Assembly: GCA_025384855.1 (NCBI GenBank) | Contig: JALAHT010000001.1 | Location: 434,001 to 498,000 of the forward strand | DNA from: Luteirhabdus salina | GTDB taxonomy: Bacteria > Bacteroidota > Bacteroidia > Flavobacteriales > Flavobacteriaceae | Length of the DNA stretch: 64,000 nt | Direction: 5' to 3' | Shown here: positions 54,563 to 63,025 of the stretch, piece after piece | Layout: each line of letters begins with the position of its first letter | How positions within the stretch are numbered: position 1 is the first letter of the stretch | Notes under the pieces: generated by a model | Seen by the model: only the letters and a program-made list of their open reading frames with translations | Database searches by the model: none | Told to the model about the DNA's origin: nothing | Translations under genes and position numbers: made by a program

Positions 54563-54597
54563 CATAATTCATAATTCATAATTCATAATTCATAATT
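54563..54597 (+). repeat. Heptanucleotide tandem repeat (CATAATT)5
   Basis: Five exact 7-nt units occupy the space between etfB and etfA and end 5 nt before the etfA start codon, where a ribosome site would normally be. Weak related words (GAATGCTGAATGTAGAATTCAGAATT) lie just before. Confidence 0.95.
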
Positions 54598-54602
54598 TGA
54601 AC

Positions 54603-55571
54603 ATGTCTATATTAGTATATACCGAATCTGAAGAAGGAAAATATAAAAAAATTGCCCAGGAAGCCGTATCCTTTGCACGTGGCATAGCCGATAAGATGGA
54701 TATGAGCGTAACAGCCGTTGCCATTAATGGTGGCGATGCTTCTGAATTGGAAAAATGCGGTGCCAATAAGGTATTGCAAGTGAAGGATGATGCGCTTAAA
54801 AATTTCAATGCAGCTGCCTATGCCGATGTCTTGGCGCAAGCTGCTAAAAAGGAAGAAGCAAAAGTAGTGGTGGTTTCTAGTAGTGCAAACGCAAAGTTTT
54901 TAGCACCATTATTGGCTGTTAATCTTGACGCTGGTTATGTTCCAAACGTTAGCGAACTTCCTGAAAGCACAAGTCCGTTTAAAGTAAAACATAGTGTTTT
55001 CACCAACAAAGCCTTTGCTACCACTGAAATTAAGACGGATATAAAGGTTGTCGGACTTGCGAAGAATGCTTACGGCGTTCATGAAAATCATGCCGATGCA
55101 ACAATTGAAGATTTTGCTCCAGAGCTATCTTCAGACGATTATAATGTTGAAACGGTTTCTGTCGATAAAGCAACCGATAAGGTAACTATAGCCGATGCTG
55201 AAATCGTAGTTTCTGGTGGCCGTGGATTGAAAGGTCCTGAAAATTGGGATATGATTGAAGAAATGGCCGATATTCTTGGCGCTGCTACGGCTTGTTCCAA
55301 ACCAGTAAGCGATATGGGATGGCGTCCGCATAGTGAACACGTAGGACAGACAGGAAAACCTGTAGCTTCCAACCTATATATCGCAATCGGTATTTCTGGA
55401 GCGATTCAACATTTGGCAGGTATAAACGCTTCCAAAACCAAGGTAGTAATCAATAACGATCCGGAAGCACCTTTCTTTAAGGCAGCAGACTACGGAATTG
55501 TTGGCGATGCCTTTGAAGTGGTACCGAAACTGAATGAAAAATTGAAAGAGTTTAAGGCACAGAACGCATAA
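54603..55571 (+). CDS. etfA: Electron transfer flavoprotein, alpha subunit
   Basis: The 322-residue protein has the ETF-alpha FAD-binding C-terminal half (GRGLKGPENWDMIEEMA, GQTGKPVASNLYIAIGISGAIQHLAG). It starts at the ATG 54603; the TTG at 54597 would add two codons lying in the repeat. It partners etfB. A strong terminator follows. Confidence 0.93.
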   Translation: MSILVYTESEEGKYKKIAQEAVSFARGIADKMDMSVTAVAINGGDASELEKCGANKVLQVKDDALKNFNAAAYADVLAQAAKKEEAKVVVVSSSANAKFLAPLLAVNLDAGYVPNVSELPESTSPFKVKHSVFTNKAFATTEIKTDIKVVGLAKNAYGVHENHADATIEDFAPELSSDDYNVETVSVDKATDKVTIADAEIVVSGGRGLKGPENWDMIEEMADILGAATACSKPVSDMGWRPHSEHVGQTGKPVASNLYIAIGISGAIQHLAGINASKTKVVINNDPEAPFFKAADYGIVGDAFEVVPKLNEKLKEFKAQNA

Positions 55572-55599
55572 TTTTTGTTACTTTGTGCCTGATTAAAGG

Positions 55600-55642
55600 G
55601 CTGTTCAGAGAAAGGCATGTCCTTTTTTTGAACAGCTTTTTT
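55600..55642 (+). terminator. Terminator downstream of etfA
   Basis: Eight-bp stem GCTGTTCA (55600-55607) / TGAACAGC (55629-55636) with an inner AAAGG/CCTTT arm, then T6. Confidence 0.85.
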
Positions 55643-55701
55643 CATTGCTGAATTCGCCCAATGAAAGGTATACGAAACTTTTCAAACATAGAGCCGCTTA
55701 C

Positions 55702-56331
55702 ATGAGTCTTGTTCGCCTAACCATAAAAGGAATATCCTACAGTCAGACCCAAAACGGGGCCTACGCCCTTATCCTAAGTGAAATGGAAGGGGAACGAAAA
55801 TTACCCATCGTAATCGGTGCTTTTGAAGCTCAATCAATCGCCATTGCGCTGGAAAAGGAAATAAAACCCCCACGTCCGTTAACCCACGACCTTTTTAAGA
55901 ATTTCGCCGATCGCTTCGGAATTTTGATCAAACAGGTCATTATCCATAAGCTTATCGATGGTGTTTTTTATAGCAGTATTATCTGCGAGCGAGACGGATT
56001 AGAGGAAATTGTCGATGCCCGAACCAGCGATGCAATAGCGTTAGCACTGCGCTTCAATGCGCCTATTTTCACCTATAAAACTATTTTAGACAAGGCAGGG
56101 GTTTTCTTGAAAACCACTCCTGAAAAGAAGAAAGAAAAGCTTTCCGACGAGGAAGAAGCAGTGTTGGATGATCTAATTTCTGGGGGTGAAGAAAAAACGT
56201 CGGAAAAAAAGAAAATCGATTACAGCAAATACACCCTTAAGCAACTGAAAAAGATGTTGGAAAAAGCTGTATCTGGTGAAGATTATGAACAAGCTGCAGG
56301 GATTCGGGATGAGATTTCCAAACGTAAATAA
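55702..56331 (+). CDS. Bifunctional nuclease-family protein (DUF151) with UVR motif
   Basis: The 209-residue protein has a DUF151 bifunctional-nuclease domain in the first ~130 residues (MSLVRLTIKGISYSQTQNGAY, VDARTSDAIALALRF). A C-terminal UVR motif follows (YTLKQLKKMLEKAVSGEDYEQAAGIRDEI), as found in UvrB/UvrC and chaperone-linked proteins. The ATG 55702 matches family starts; an upstream start at 55645 is less likely. It follows the etf operon terminator. Confidence 0.85.
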   Translation: MSLVRLTIKGISYSQTQNGAYALILSEMEGERKLPIVIGAFEAQSIAIALEKEIKPPRPLTHDLFKNFADRFGILIKQVIIHKLIDGVFYSSIICERDGLEEIVDARTSDAIALALRFNAPIFTYKTILDKAGVFLKTTPEKKKEKLSDEEEAVLDDLISGGEEKTSEKKKIDYSKYTLKQLKKMLEKAVSGEDYEQAAGIRDEISKRK

Positions 56332-56364
56332 TTCGATTTTATGAGGCAGTTTCAATTTCTATTC

Positions 56365-56372
56365 TACTTTTG
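56365..56372 (+). promoter_or_regulatory. Promoter -7 box for the split nucleoside transporter gene
   Basis: TACTTTTG is an exact TAnnTTTG match 66 nt before the ATG at 56439. Confidence 0.5.
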
Positions 56373-56438
56373 CCCTGCAAAATTCAACCCTTCAACTTTT
56401 AACCACTTTTGAAGCAGCCGATAACTCGATTAGAATCC

Positions 56439-56765
56439 ATGCGTCACTTTCTACTATTCATCCTCTTTAGCGTATCATTTCTCACCCTTCACAGTCAATC
56501 TATCGAGCGTACTTGGGACTTCTCTTCTATCGAGAATGCAGAAGGAGAAACCCTATTCAACATAAACCCTGAATCGGATTCATTGCGCCTTGACAAAGGT
56601 CGCTTTACCTACTCGTTAGCCGCAAAGGACAGCCTGAATGCCGCTGGCGATTATATCTATCAGAATAACTTATTAGTGTTCTTTTACACCCAGCCGAAAG
56701 ACACCATTCGAAGGTATCATGTGTCAGAACTGACCGATAGCACGTTGGTGTTTTCTGAAAATTAA
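56439..56765 (+). pseudogene. Separated N-terminal lipocalin-like domain of the nucleoside transporter
   Basis: The 108-residue frame has a signal peptide (FLLFILFSVSFLTLHSQ) and a lipocalin-like strand pattern (WDFSSIENAEGETLF, RYHVSELTDSTLVF). It ends at TAA (56763-56765). The same frame stays open directly past the stop (VNYRFSAPDDTQVSQ) into the transporter, so the stop looks like a nonsense change in one longer gene. It could still be an independent secreted fragment. Confidence 0.6.
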
Positions 56766-56816
56766 GTAAACTATCGTTTTTCCGCTCCCGATGACACCCA
56801 AGTTTCCCAAGTTGCA

Positions 56817-58163
56817 GTGGATACCGATAGCAGCCTAGCTTTAGACCCAGATGAAGGGGTAGGCATAAACGTTACCAGTATTTGGCGCGGTGCTTTGGGA
56901 ATGATTTTTCTGCTAACGATTTGCTTTTTACTAAGTAGCAATAGACGAAAAATCAATTGGCAGTTGGTGGCAACCGGGCTTGCCCTTCAACTGCTTTTTG
57001 CCATATTAGTATTGAAGGTAGACATCGTGGCAATGGGATTCGATTGGATTTCTGACAAGGTGGTGAAGTTTTTAAATTTTAGTGAAAAAGGTGCCGAATT
57101 CTTGTTCGGTGGATTAGTGACCGATATGGATACGTTCGGCTATATCTTCGCTTTTAAGGTACTGCCTACCATCGTATTCTTTTCAGCGTTTACATCACTA
57201 TTATATTATCTCGGAATTCTACAGAAAATTGTAAAAGCCTTTGCTTATGTTATGAGCAAGACCATGCACCTTTCAGGAGCAGAGAGTTTGGCGGCTGCGG
57301 CAAATATCTTTATCGGTCAGACGGAAGCGCCTCTAGTGGTGAAGCCGTATTTAGACAAAATGACCAAATCGGAAATCCTCTGCTTGATGGTTGGTGGAAT
57401 GGCTACTATTGCGGGTGGTGTGCTTGCCGCTTTTATCGCTTTCTTGGGTGGTGATAGTGATGCTGAAAAGGTAATCTTCACCAAACACTTGCTTACCGCT
57501 TCCATCATGTCGGCTCCAGCAGCTATCCTAATTGCAAAAATGCTATATCCCGAAACCGAAAAGGTGGATAAAACACTGGATATTTCAAAAGATAAGGTAG
57601 GAAGCAATGTATTGGATGCTATTTCACGTGGTACCACCGAAGGGTTGAAATTAGCCGTAAATGTTGGCGCTATGTTATTGGTATTTACGGCTATCATGGC
57701 AGTGCTGAACTGGATCACAGAAGACGGTATTGGTGCGCTTCTGGGAGTTAATGAGACGATCGCCCAAAATACCGATGGTCGATATAGCGGACTATCAATG
57801 CAATATATCTTAGGCAATCTCTTTGCTCCTATCGCATGGATCATTGGGGTTCCGGCAGAAGATATCACCGTTGTTGGACAATTGTTGGGAGAGAAAACAA
57901 TTTTAAATGAATTTTTCGCTTACGCATCACTAAGTGAACTTAAACAAGCAGGCGCTATTATCAACTATCGATCGATTGTAATTGCCACCTACGCATTATG
58001 TGGCTTTGCGAATTTTGCCTCTATAGGAATCCAAATTGGCGGCATCGGTGTATTGGCACCGAGCAAACGAGTACTCCTGGCCAAATTTGGAATCAAAGCC
58101 TTAATCGGAGGTACGGTAGCAGCATTATTAACAGCGACAATTGCTGGAATGCTAATTGGCTAG
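56817..58163 (+). CDS. NupC-type nucleoside transporter (N-terminally truncated by an in-frame stop)
   Basis: The 448-residue product has nine or so membrane helices and the concentrative nucleoside transporter core (GQTEAPLVVKPYL, ALCGFANFASIGIQIGGIG). The first in-frame start after the upstream stop is a GTG at 56817; translation may also begin later. The core is complete, so transport could survive. It likely imports nucleosides with Na+ or H+. Its end overlaps the convergent next gene by 4 nt. Confidence 0.8.
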   Translation: MDTDSSLALDPDEGVGINVTSIWRGALGMIFLLTICFLLSSNRRKINWQLVATGLALQLLFAILVLKVDIVAMGFDWISDKVVKFLNFSEKGAEFLFGGLVTDMDTFGYIFAFKVLPTIVFFSAFTSLLYYLGILQKIVKAFAYVMSKTMHLSGAESLAAAANIFIGQTEAPLVVKPYLDKMTKSEILCLMVGGMATIAGGVLAAFIAFLGGDSDAEKVIFTKHLLTASIMSAPAAILIAKMLYPETEKVDKTLDISKDKVGSNVLDAISRGTTEGLKLAVNVGAMLLVFTAIMAVLNWITEDGIGALLGVNETIAQNTDGRYSGLSMQYILGNLFAPIAWIIGVPAEDITVVGQLLGEKTILNEFFAYASLSELKQAGAIINYRSIVIATYALCGFANFASIGIQIGGIGVLAPSKRVLLAKFGIKALIGGTVAALLTATIAGMLIG

Positions 58164-58531
58164 GAAGGCTTTACGACAGTTTGAGCCCAATTAGCTGCTT
58201 CTTCAACTGAAGAGAAAAAACTAACAGCTCCTTTATATAAATCCATTTCCGTTACGGCCTCGTCACGTACATCCTCGCTTTCAGAAACGATTGCATGACC
58301 AATCATTTGCTTTGGGTTCACGTACTTATACGCTTCTGGATCGACATTGGAAGCAAACTCCCTTTCGGAGATAAAAACATACTGTCGGCCCTTATAGTGT
58401 GCATTAGAAATACCTAAAACATGCTCAGCCAACTCGACACTAACATCGGTTGACGTTAAATGAAACACGGCATAGCAGTCATAGCACTCCAATATGCCGT
58501 AGGGGGTATCATATTTTTTTTCGGTCGTCAC
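58160..58531 (-). CDS. Small soluble protein, unknown function
   Basis: A 123-residue protein, predicted cytosolic. The closing part (YKGAVSFFSSVEEAANWAQTVV) resembles the end of SpoIIAA/STAS-like folds, but no family is certain. It converges on the transporter gene, overlapping by 4 nt, and is divergent from thyA. Confidence 0.6.
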   Translation of the reverse strand: MTTEKKYDTPYGILECYDCYAVFHLTSTDVSVELAEHVLGISNAHYKGRQYVFISEREFASNVDPEAYKYVNPKQMIGHAIVSESEDVRDEAVTEMDLYKGAVSFFSSVEEAANWAQTVVKPS

Positions 58532-58690
58532 GTTTTGCTAAGATAAGGAATTCCGAAAATTAGGCGGCTCTAAATCCGTTTTTTAGATAAAAGAGCAAAA
58601 CTTTCGGTTAATAACTAATGATAACTGACTTCCCTTCCTATTTTAATGATAGATGCTATTTTATATTTTTAGCCACTAAACCAATTGACG

Positions 58691-59515
58691 ATGAAGCAGT
58701 ATCACGACCTCTTAAAGCACATTCTTGAAAACGGCACCGAAAAGGAAGACCGAACCGGAACAGGTACTAAAAGTGTATTTGGCTATCAAATGCGGTTCGA
58801 TTTAAGTGAAGGATTTCCGTTGGTCACTACTAAAAAACTTCACCTAAAATCAATCATTCACGAATTATTATGGTTTCTCAAAGGCGATACAAACATTGCA
58901 TACCTACAGGAAAACGGGGTTCGTATTTGGAATGAATGGGCTGATGAAAATGGTGATCTTGGTCCTGTATACGGACATCAATGGCGCAATTGGAACGATG
59001 AGGAAATTGATCAGATTTCCGATATCATTAAAACCTTAAAAACAAATCCGGACAGCCGAAGAATGTTGGTCAGTGCTTGGAACCCTTCGGTCATGCCCGA
59101 CACTTCGAAATCATTTTCAGAAAACGTGGCCAATGGAAAGGCAGCGCTTCCACCATGTCATGCCTTTTTTCAATTTTACGTAGCGGATGGAAAATTATCT
59201 TGCCAATTATACCAACGTAGTGCCGATGTATTCTTAGGCGTACCGTTCAACATTGCATCCTATGCCCTATTTACTATGATGATGGCGCAGGTCTGTGGCT
59301 ATGAAGCAGGCGATTTTATCCATACGTTTGGCGATGTTCATATTTACAATAACCACATGGAACAGGTTGAGCTACAGTTATCGAGAGACCCAAGACCACT
59401 GCCCAAAATGTTGCTAAATAAAAACGTAACCGATATATTTGGCTTCACTTTTGATGACTTTACATTGAAAGATTACAATCCGCATCCGCATATTAAAGCT
59501 GCTGTGGCCATTTAA
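58691..59515 (+). CDS. thyA: Thymidylate synthase
   Basis: The 274-residue enzyme has the catalytic [11 protein letters not shown] motif and the [28 protein letters not shown] and [13 protein letters not shown] segments. It makes dTMP from dUMP with methylene-tetrahydrofolate. The ATG at 58691 ([10 protein letters not shown]) is preferred to the TTG two codons upstream. No dihydrofolate reductase gene follows within the window. Confidence 0.95.
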   Translation: MKQYHDLLKHILENGTEKEDRTGTGTKSVFGYQMRFDLSEGFPLVTTKKLHLKSIIHELLWFLKGDTNIAYLQENGVRIWNEWADENGDLGPVYGHQWRNWNDEEIDQISDIIKTLKTNPDSRRMLVSAWNPSVMPDTSKSFSENVANGKAALPPCHAFFQFYVADGKLSCQLYQRSADVFLGVPFNIASYALFTMMMAQVCGYEAGDFIHTFGDVHIYNNHMEQVELQLSRDPRPLPKMLLNKNVTDIFGFTFDDFTLKDYNPHPHIKAAVAI

Positions 59516-59529
59516 TTCAAAAACGTACT

Positions 59530-59964
59530 ATGAAAAAACTCATTTTTATCCTCAGCCTACTTATCACTACTGCCGGTGTTGCCCAAGAAGAATGGGGCGA
59601 CATGGAAAAGAACAAATTAACCATGAAAGAGCTTGCGCCAATTTGGCCTGGTTGTGAAAACGGGTCTGCACCACAACGCGACAACTGTTTCAAGCAAAAA
59701 CTTGCGCAACATATCGCTAAAAATTTTAAATATCCTGCAGATGCCTACAAGAACAATGTTCAAGGTAAAGTAGTCGTAACATTTGTGATAGACGAATCCG
59801 GTAAACCTGTAATAAAAAATGTTTCTGGTGGAACAGAGGTACTTCAAAAAGAGGCGCAGCGTAATATTATGTCAATTCCCCAAATGGCAAAACCAGGCAT
59901 GATGGGCGGAAAACCTCGTGCTATCGAGTATACCGTCCCGATTACGTTTAAAACTGGAAAATAA
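59530..59964 (+). CDS. Exported protein with TonB C-terminal domain
   Basis: The 144-residue protein has a cleavable signal peptide (LIFILSLLITTAGVAQ) instead of TonB's membrane anchor. The TonB-type C-terminal domain follows (FKYPADAYKNNVQGKVVVTFVIDESGKPV..., PITFK). It is too short to span the periplasm in the usual way. It sits 14 nt after thyA. Role unknown. Confidence 0.75.
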   Translation: MKKLIFILSLLITTAGVAQEEWGDMEKNKLTMKELAPIWPGCENGSAPQRDNCFKQKLAQHIAKNFKYPADAYKNNVQGKVVVTFVIDESGKPVIKNVSGGTEVLQKEAQRNIMSIPQMAKPGMMGGKPRAIEYTVPITFKTGK

Positions 59965-60013
59965 GGGCTTTAACATTCCCTAAACACCTTTCAATAGTAG
60001 AATTGGTATCTTT

Positions 60014-60043
60014 AAAGTGTTGGCTAAAATCCAGCACTTTTTT
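60014..60043 (+). terminator. Terminator abutting the egtB start codon
   Basis: Ten-bp stem AAAGTGTTGG (60014-60023) / CCAGCACTTT (60031-60040) with one G-U pair, followed by T run; it ends 3 nt before the egtB ATG. Confidence 0.75.
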
Positions 60044-60046
60044 GTT

Positions 60047-61210
60047 ATGATTCAAACCGATACCCTACAAGCTTTTTTTCTGGAAACGCGACAAGATACC
60101 GAAAGTATTTGCAAACCCTTAGAAATTGAAGACTATGTGGTACAACCCATTGTCGATGTTTCACCCCCTAAATGGCACCTCGGCCATACCACTTGGTTTT
60201 TTGAGGAGTTTATACTAAAACCTCATAAACCAGATTACGAATTGTTCCATGAAGATTTTGCCTATGTCTTCAACAGTTACTACGAGGCTGTTGGAAAACG
60301 CGTACTACGGACCGACCGTGGCAACCTTTCACGTCCTGGAGTAACCAAAGTTTACGACTACCGTCACTACGTAACGAATGAGATGAAAGAATTTCTCAGT
60401 CAGAATGAACTTTCACCAGAACTGCAACAAGTGTTATTAATCGGGATTCACCATGAAAAACAACATCAAGAGTTGTTAATGACAGACCTTAAATATATTT
60501 TAGGTCACAATCCATTGTTTCCGAAATATCATGACGAAGTAAACGAGCACCCGATTCAAAAGCATACCGCAGATTGGATTTCCATGGAAGAGGGCATCTA
60601 TGAAATCGGGCATGAAGATGATGATTTCTGCTACGATAATGAAGAGGGCCGACACAAGGTATTTCTCCATCAGTATGAAATTTCAAACAAACTGGTGACC
60701 AATGGTGATTACCTCGAATTCATGAATTCAGATGGCTATTCCAATCACAATTACTGGCATGCCGAGGCTTGGGATTGGGTAAAAAATGAAGACGTTTCGA
60801 AACCGATGTATTGGCATAAGATAGAGGGAAAATGGTACCACTACACTTACGGCGGGTTACAAGAATTAAATCTCGATGCTCCCGTAACCCATATTTCTTA
60901 TTATGAAGCCTTTGCCTATGCCCAATGGAAAGGCTTTCGATTGCCCACCGAATTTGAATGGGAGGCCGCTCAAGAACATTTCGAATGGGGAACGCGATGG
61001 GAATGGACCGAAAGTGCCTACCTACCCTACCCTGGCTATAAAAAGCCAGAAGGCGCTATAGGCGAATACAACGGAAAGTTTATGGTAAACCAGAAAGTGT
61101 TACGAGGCGGTTCCATCGCAACATCTAAAAACCATACGCGTCCAACCTACCGTAATTTCTTTCAAACCAACCTAAAATGGCAATTTACCGGCATTCGGTT
61201 AGCCAAATAA
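60047..61210 (+). CDS. egtB: Ergothioneine biosynthesis sulfoxide synthase EgtB
   Basis: The 387-residue protein has an N-terminal DinB-type domain with iron-ligand candidates His47 (WHLGHTTW), His136 and His140 (HEKQH), and a C-terminal formylglycine-generating-like domain (LPTEFEWEAA, VLRGGSIATS). It links a sulfur donor to hercynine. egtD follows 9 nt later. No egtA-type gene is in the window, so the sulfur donor may be cysteine, which is inference. Confidence 0.88.
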   Translation: MIQTDTLQAFFLETRQDTESICKPLEIEDYVVQPIVDVSPPKWHLGHTTWFFEEFILKPHKPDYELFHEDFAYVFNSYYEAVGKRVLRTDRGNLSRPGVTKVYDYRHYVTNEMKEFLSQNELSPELQQVLLIGIHHEKQHQELLMTDLKYILGHNPLFPKYHDEVNEHPIQKHTADWISMEEGIYEIGHEDDDFCYDNEEGRHKVFLHQYEISNKLVTNGDYLEFMNSDGYSNHNYWHAEAWDWVKNEDVSKPMYWHKIEGKWYHYTYGGLQELNLDAPVTHISYYEAFAYAQWKGFRLPTEFEWEAAQEHFEWGTRWEWTESAYLPYPGYKKPEGAIGEYNGKFMVNQKVLRGGSIATSKNHTRPTYRNFFQTNLKWQFTGIRLAK

Positions 61211-61219
61211 TTCAAACGG

Positions 61220-62197
61220 ATGAATAATACTACCAAGCCAACCTTGGATACCGCCTTCAAAAAAGATGTTTTTGAAGGGTTGACAGAATTTCCAAAATAT
61301 CTGTATTCCAAATATTTTTATGACGAAAAGGGTGATAAACTATTTCAGGATATCATGAATATGCCGGAATACTATCTTACAGATTGCGAGTTTGACATTC
61401 TTTCCCTTCATACCGAAGCGATCGCTGAATTCTTTAGAGGAAGCGGTCATGGCTTCGATTTGATAGAATTAGGTGCCGGCGATGGTAAAAAGACCAAGAT
61501 ACTATTGAAGTATTTAGGTGAAAACGATTTCAACTTTGTATACAGGCCTATCGACATTAGTCAAAATGCCATCGATAGCTTAACGAAAACACTATCAAAC
61601 GAACTTCCTGAAGTAGATGTTCGAGGTGAAAAAGGCGAATACTTTGAAGTACTGGAACGCGTTCAGGAGTACAACACTCGTAAGAAAGTGATTATGGTGC
61701 TCGGTTCCAATATTGGGAACCTACTTCACAAAAGAGCTATAGAGTTTCTTGCAAAGTTGAAGGATTCCATGCGGGAAGGCGATTTATTATTTATGGGGTT
61801 CGATCAGAAAAAAGACCCGGAAACCATTTTAAATGCCTATAATGACCCTAATGGTATTACCGCTGCCTTCAACAAAAACATTCTACATCGAATTAACAGA
61901 GAACTCGGTGGAAATTTCCCTGTCGACGATTTCAGACATTGGGAAAGTTATAACCCAGAGTCGGGAACGGCCAAGAGCTTTTTAGTTGCCGAAAAACCGA
62001 TGGAAGTCACTATTGCAAACCTCAACCTCACCGTACATTTCGATGCATGGGAAACCATTCATACCGAAATTTCGCAAAAGTACAATGACCAAGTAGTCGA
62101 TTGGCTTGCTGGAGAGGCCGGACTTGACATCGAAACTTCCTACACTGATCCGAAAGGATACTACAAAAACTATGTATTTAAGCGAATAAATGCGTAA
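61220..62197 (+). CDS. egtD: L-histidine N(alpha)-methyltransferase EgtD
   Basis: The 325-residue SAM-dependent enzyme has KYLYSKYFYDEKGDKLF, MPEYYLTDCE, the SAM loop IELGAGDGKKT and VLGSNIGNL. It trimethylates histidine to hercynine, the substrate of EgtB. Its end overlaps the following gene's upstream frame. Confidence 0.9.
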   Translation: MNNTTKPTLDTAFKKDVFEGLTEFPKYLYSKYFYDEKGDKLFQDIMNMPEYYLTDCEFDILSLHTEAIAEFFRGSGHGFDLIELGAGDGKKTKILLKYLGENDFNFVYRPIDISQNAIDSLTKTLSNELPEVDVRGEKGEYFEVLERVQEYNTRKKVIMVLGSNIGNLLHKRAIEFLAKLKDSMREGDLLFMGFDQKKDPETILNAYNDPNGITAAFNKNILHRINRELGGNFPVDDFRHWESYNPESGTAKSFLVAEKPMEVTIANLNLTVHFDAWETIHTEISQKYNDQVVDWLAGEAGLDIETSYTDPKGYYKNYVFKRINA

Positions 62198-62222
62198 TTT
62201 TCACCAAACTGTTATTCATAAT

Positions 62223-62741
62223 ATGAAAGGTTTTCTATTTTTCGTTTTAGGCATGTTAGTAATCAGTTGCGATGGTCCGATGAAAACCACAACGGAAGCC
62301 AAGGACCTTTCGCATGGCTGGGAGAATAAAACCGCTGCGAATATCCCAACCGATAGTCTACTCACAAAGGGGAGCACTTACTTACCGGTCTATTCTGAAA
62401 TCTACCAACAGAGTAAGAATTTCACCTTCAACCTTACCGCGACCGTAAGTATCCGCAATATCAGTTTGAAAGACACACTTTACATCTATAAGGCCGATTA
62501 TTATAATACCTATGGCGAAAGAATTCGACAATACCTTAATGGGCCCGTATACGTGATGCCGATGGAAACCATCGAGATCGTAGTAGATGAAGATGATGAA
62601 GATGGCGGAACAGGTGCCAACTTCCTATTCGATTGGAGTATACGGAAAGAAACGGTGGAACCATTCTTTGAAGCGGTTATGATTTCAACGGCTGGGCAGC
62701 AAGGACTTTCTTTCACCACTCAAGGCATTCGAAAAAAATAA
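62223..62741 (+). CDS. DUF3124 lipoprotein
   Basis: The 172-residue protein has a lipobox (GMLVISC) and the DUF3124 pattern (STYLPVYSEIYQ, LTATVSIRNIS, FEAVMISTAGQQGLSF). The ATG at 62223 is chosen because it places the lipoprotein signal correctly; an earlier frame start lies inside egtD. Function unknown. Confidence 0.8.
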   Translation: MKGFLFFVLGMLVISCDGPMKTTTEAKDLSHGWENKTAANIPTDSLLTKGSTYLPVYSEIYQQSKNFTFNLTATVSIRNISLKDTLYIYKADYYNTYGERIRQYLNGPVYVMPMETIEIVVDEDDEDGGTGANFLFDWSIRKETVEPFFEAVMISTAGQQGLSFTTQGIRKK

Positions 62742-62743
62742 TT

Positions 62744-63025
62744 ATGAAAGCAATCTGGAACCATACCGTGCTGGCCGAAAGCAACGATACCATCGTAGTA
62801 GAGGGCAATCATTATTTTCCGCCGGATAGCATCAATGAAGATTATTTTAAGGATAGTGACAGTTATACCACCTGTCCATGGAAAGGCCAAGCCTCTTATT
62901 ACAATCTTTTCGTAAATGGTCAGCAAAATCCGGATGCTGCTTGGTATTATCCAAACCCAAAGGCCAAAGCAGAAAACATCAAGAATTATGTGGCTTTTTG
63001 GAAAGGTGTATCCGTTGAAGAATAA
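62744..63025 (+). CDS. DUF427 protein
   Basis: The 93-residue protein has the DUF427 core (WNHTVLAESNDTIVVEGNHYFPP, CPWKGQASYYNL, AWYYPNPKAKAENIKNYVAFWKGV). Its stop abuts the convergent stop of the PLP enzyme with no gap. Function unknown. Confidence 0.88.
   Translation: MKAIWNHTVLAESNDTIVVEGNHYFPPDSINEDYFKDSDSYTTCPWKGQASYYNLFVNGQQNPDAAWYYPNPKAKAENIKNYVAFWKGVSVEE

Noticed and set aside
57317-57868. A 183-codon open frame antisense to the nucleoside transporter
   Set aside because: Its composition is a mirror of the transporter's helices (Ala/Ile/Ser-rich) with no recognisable motif; it is a shadow frame.
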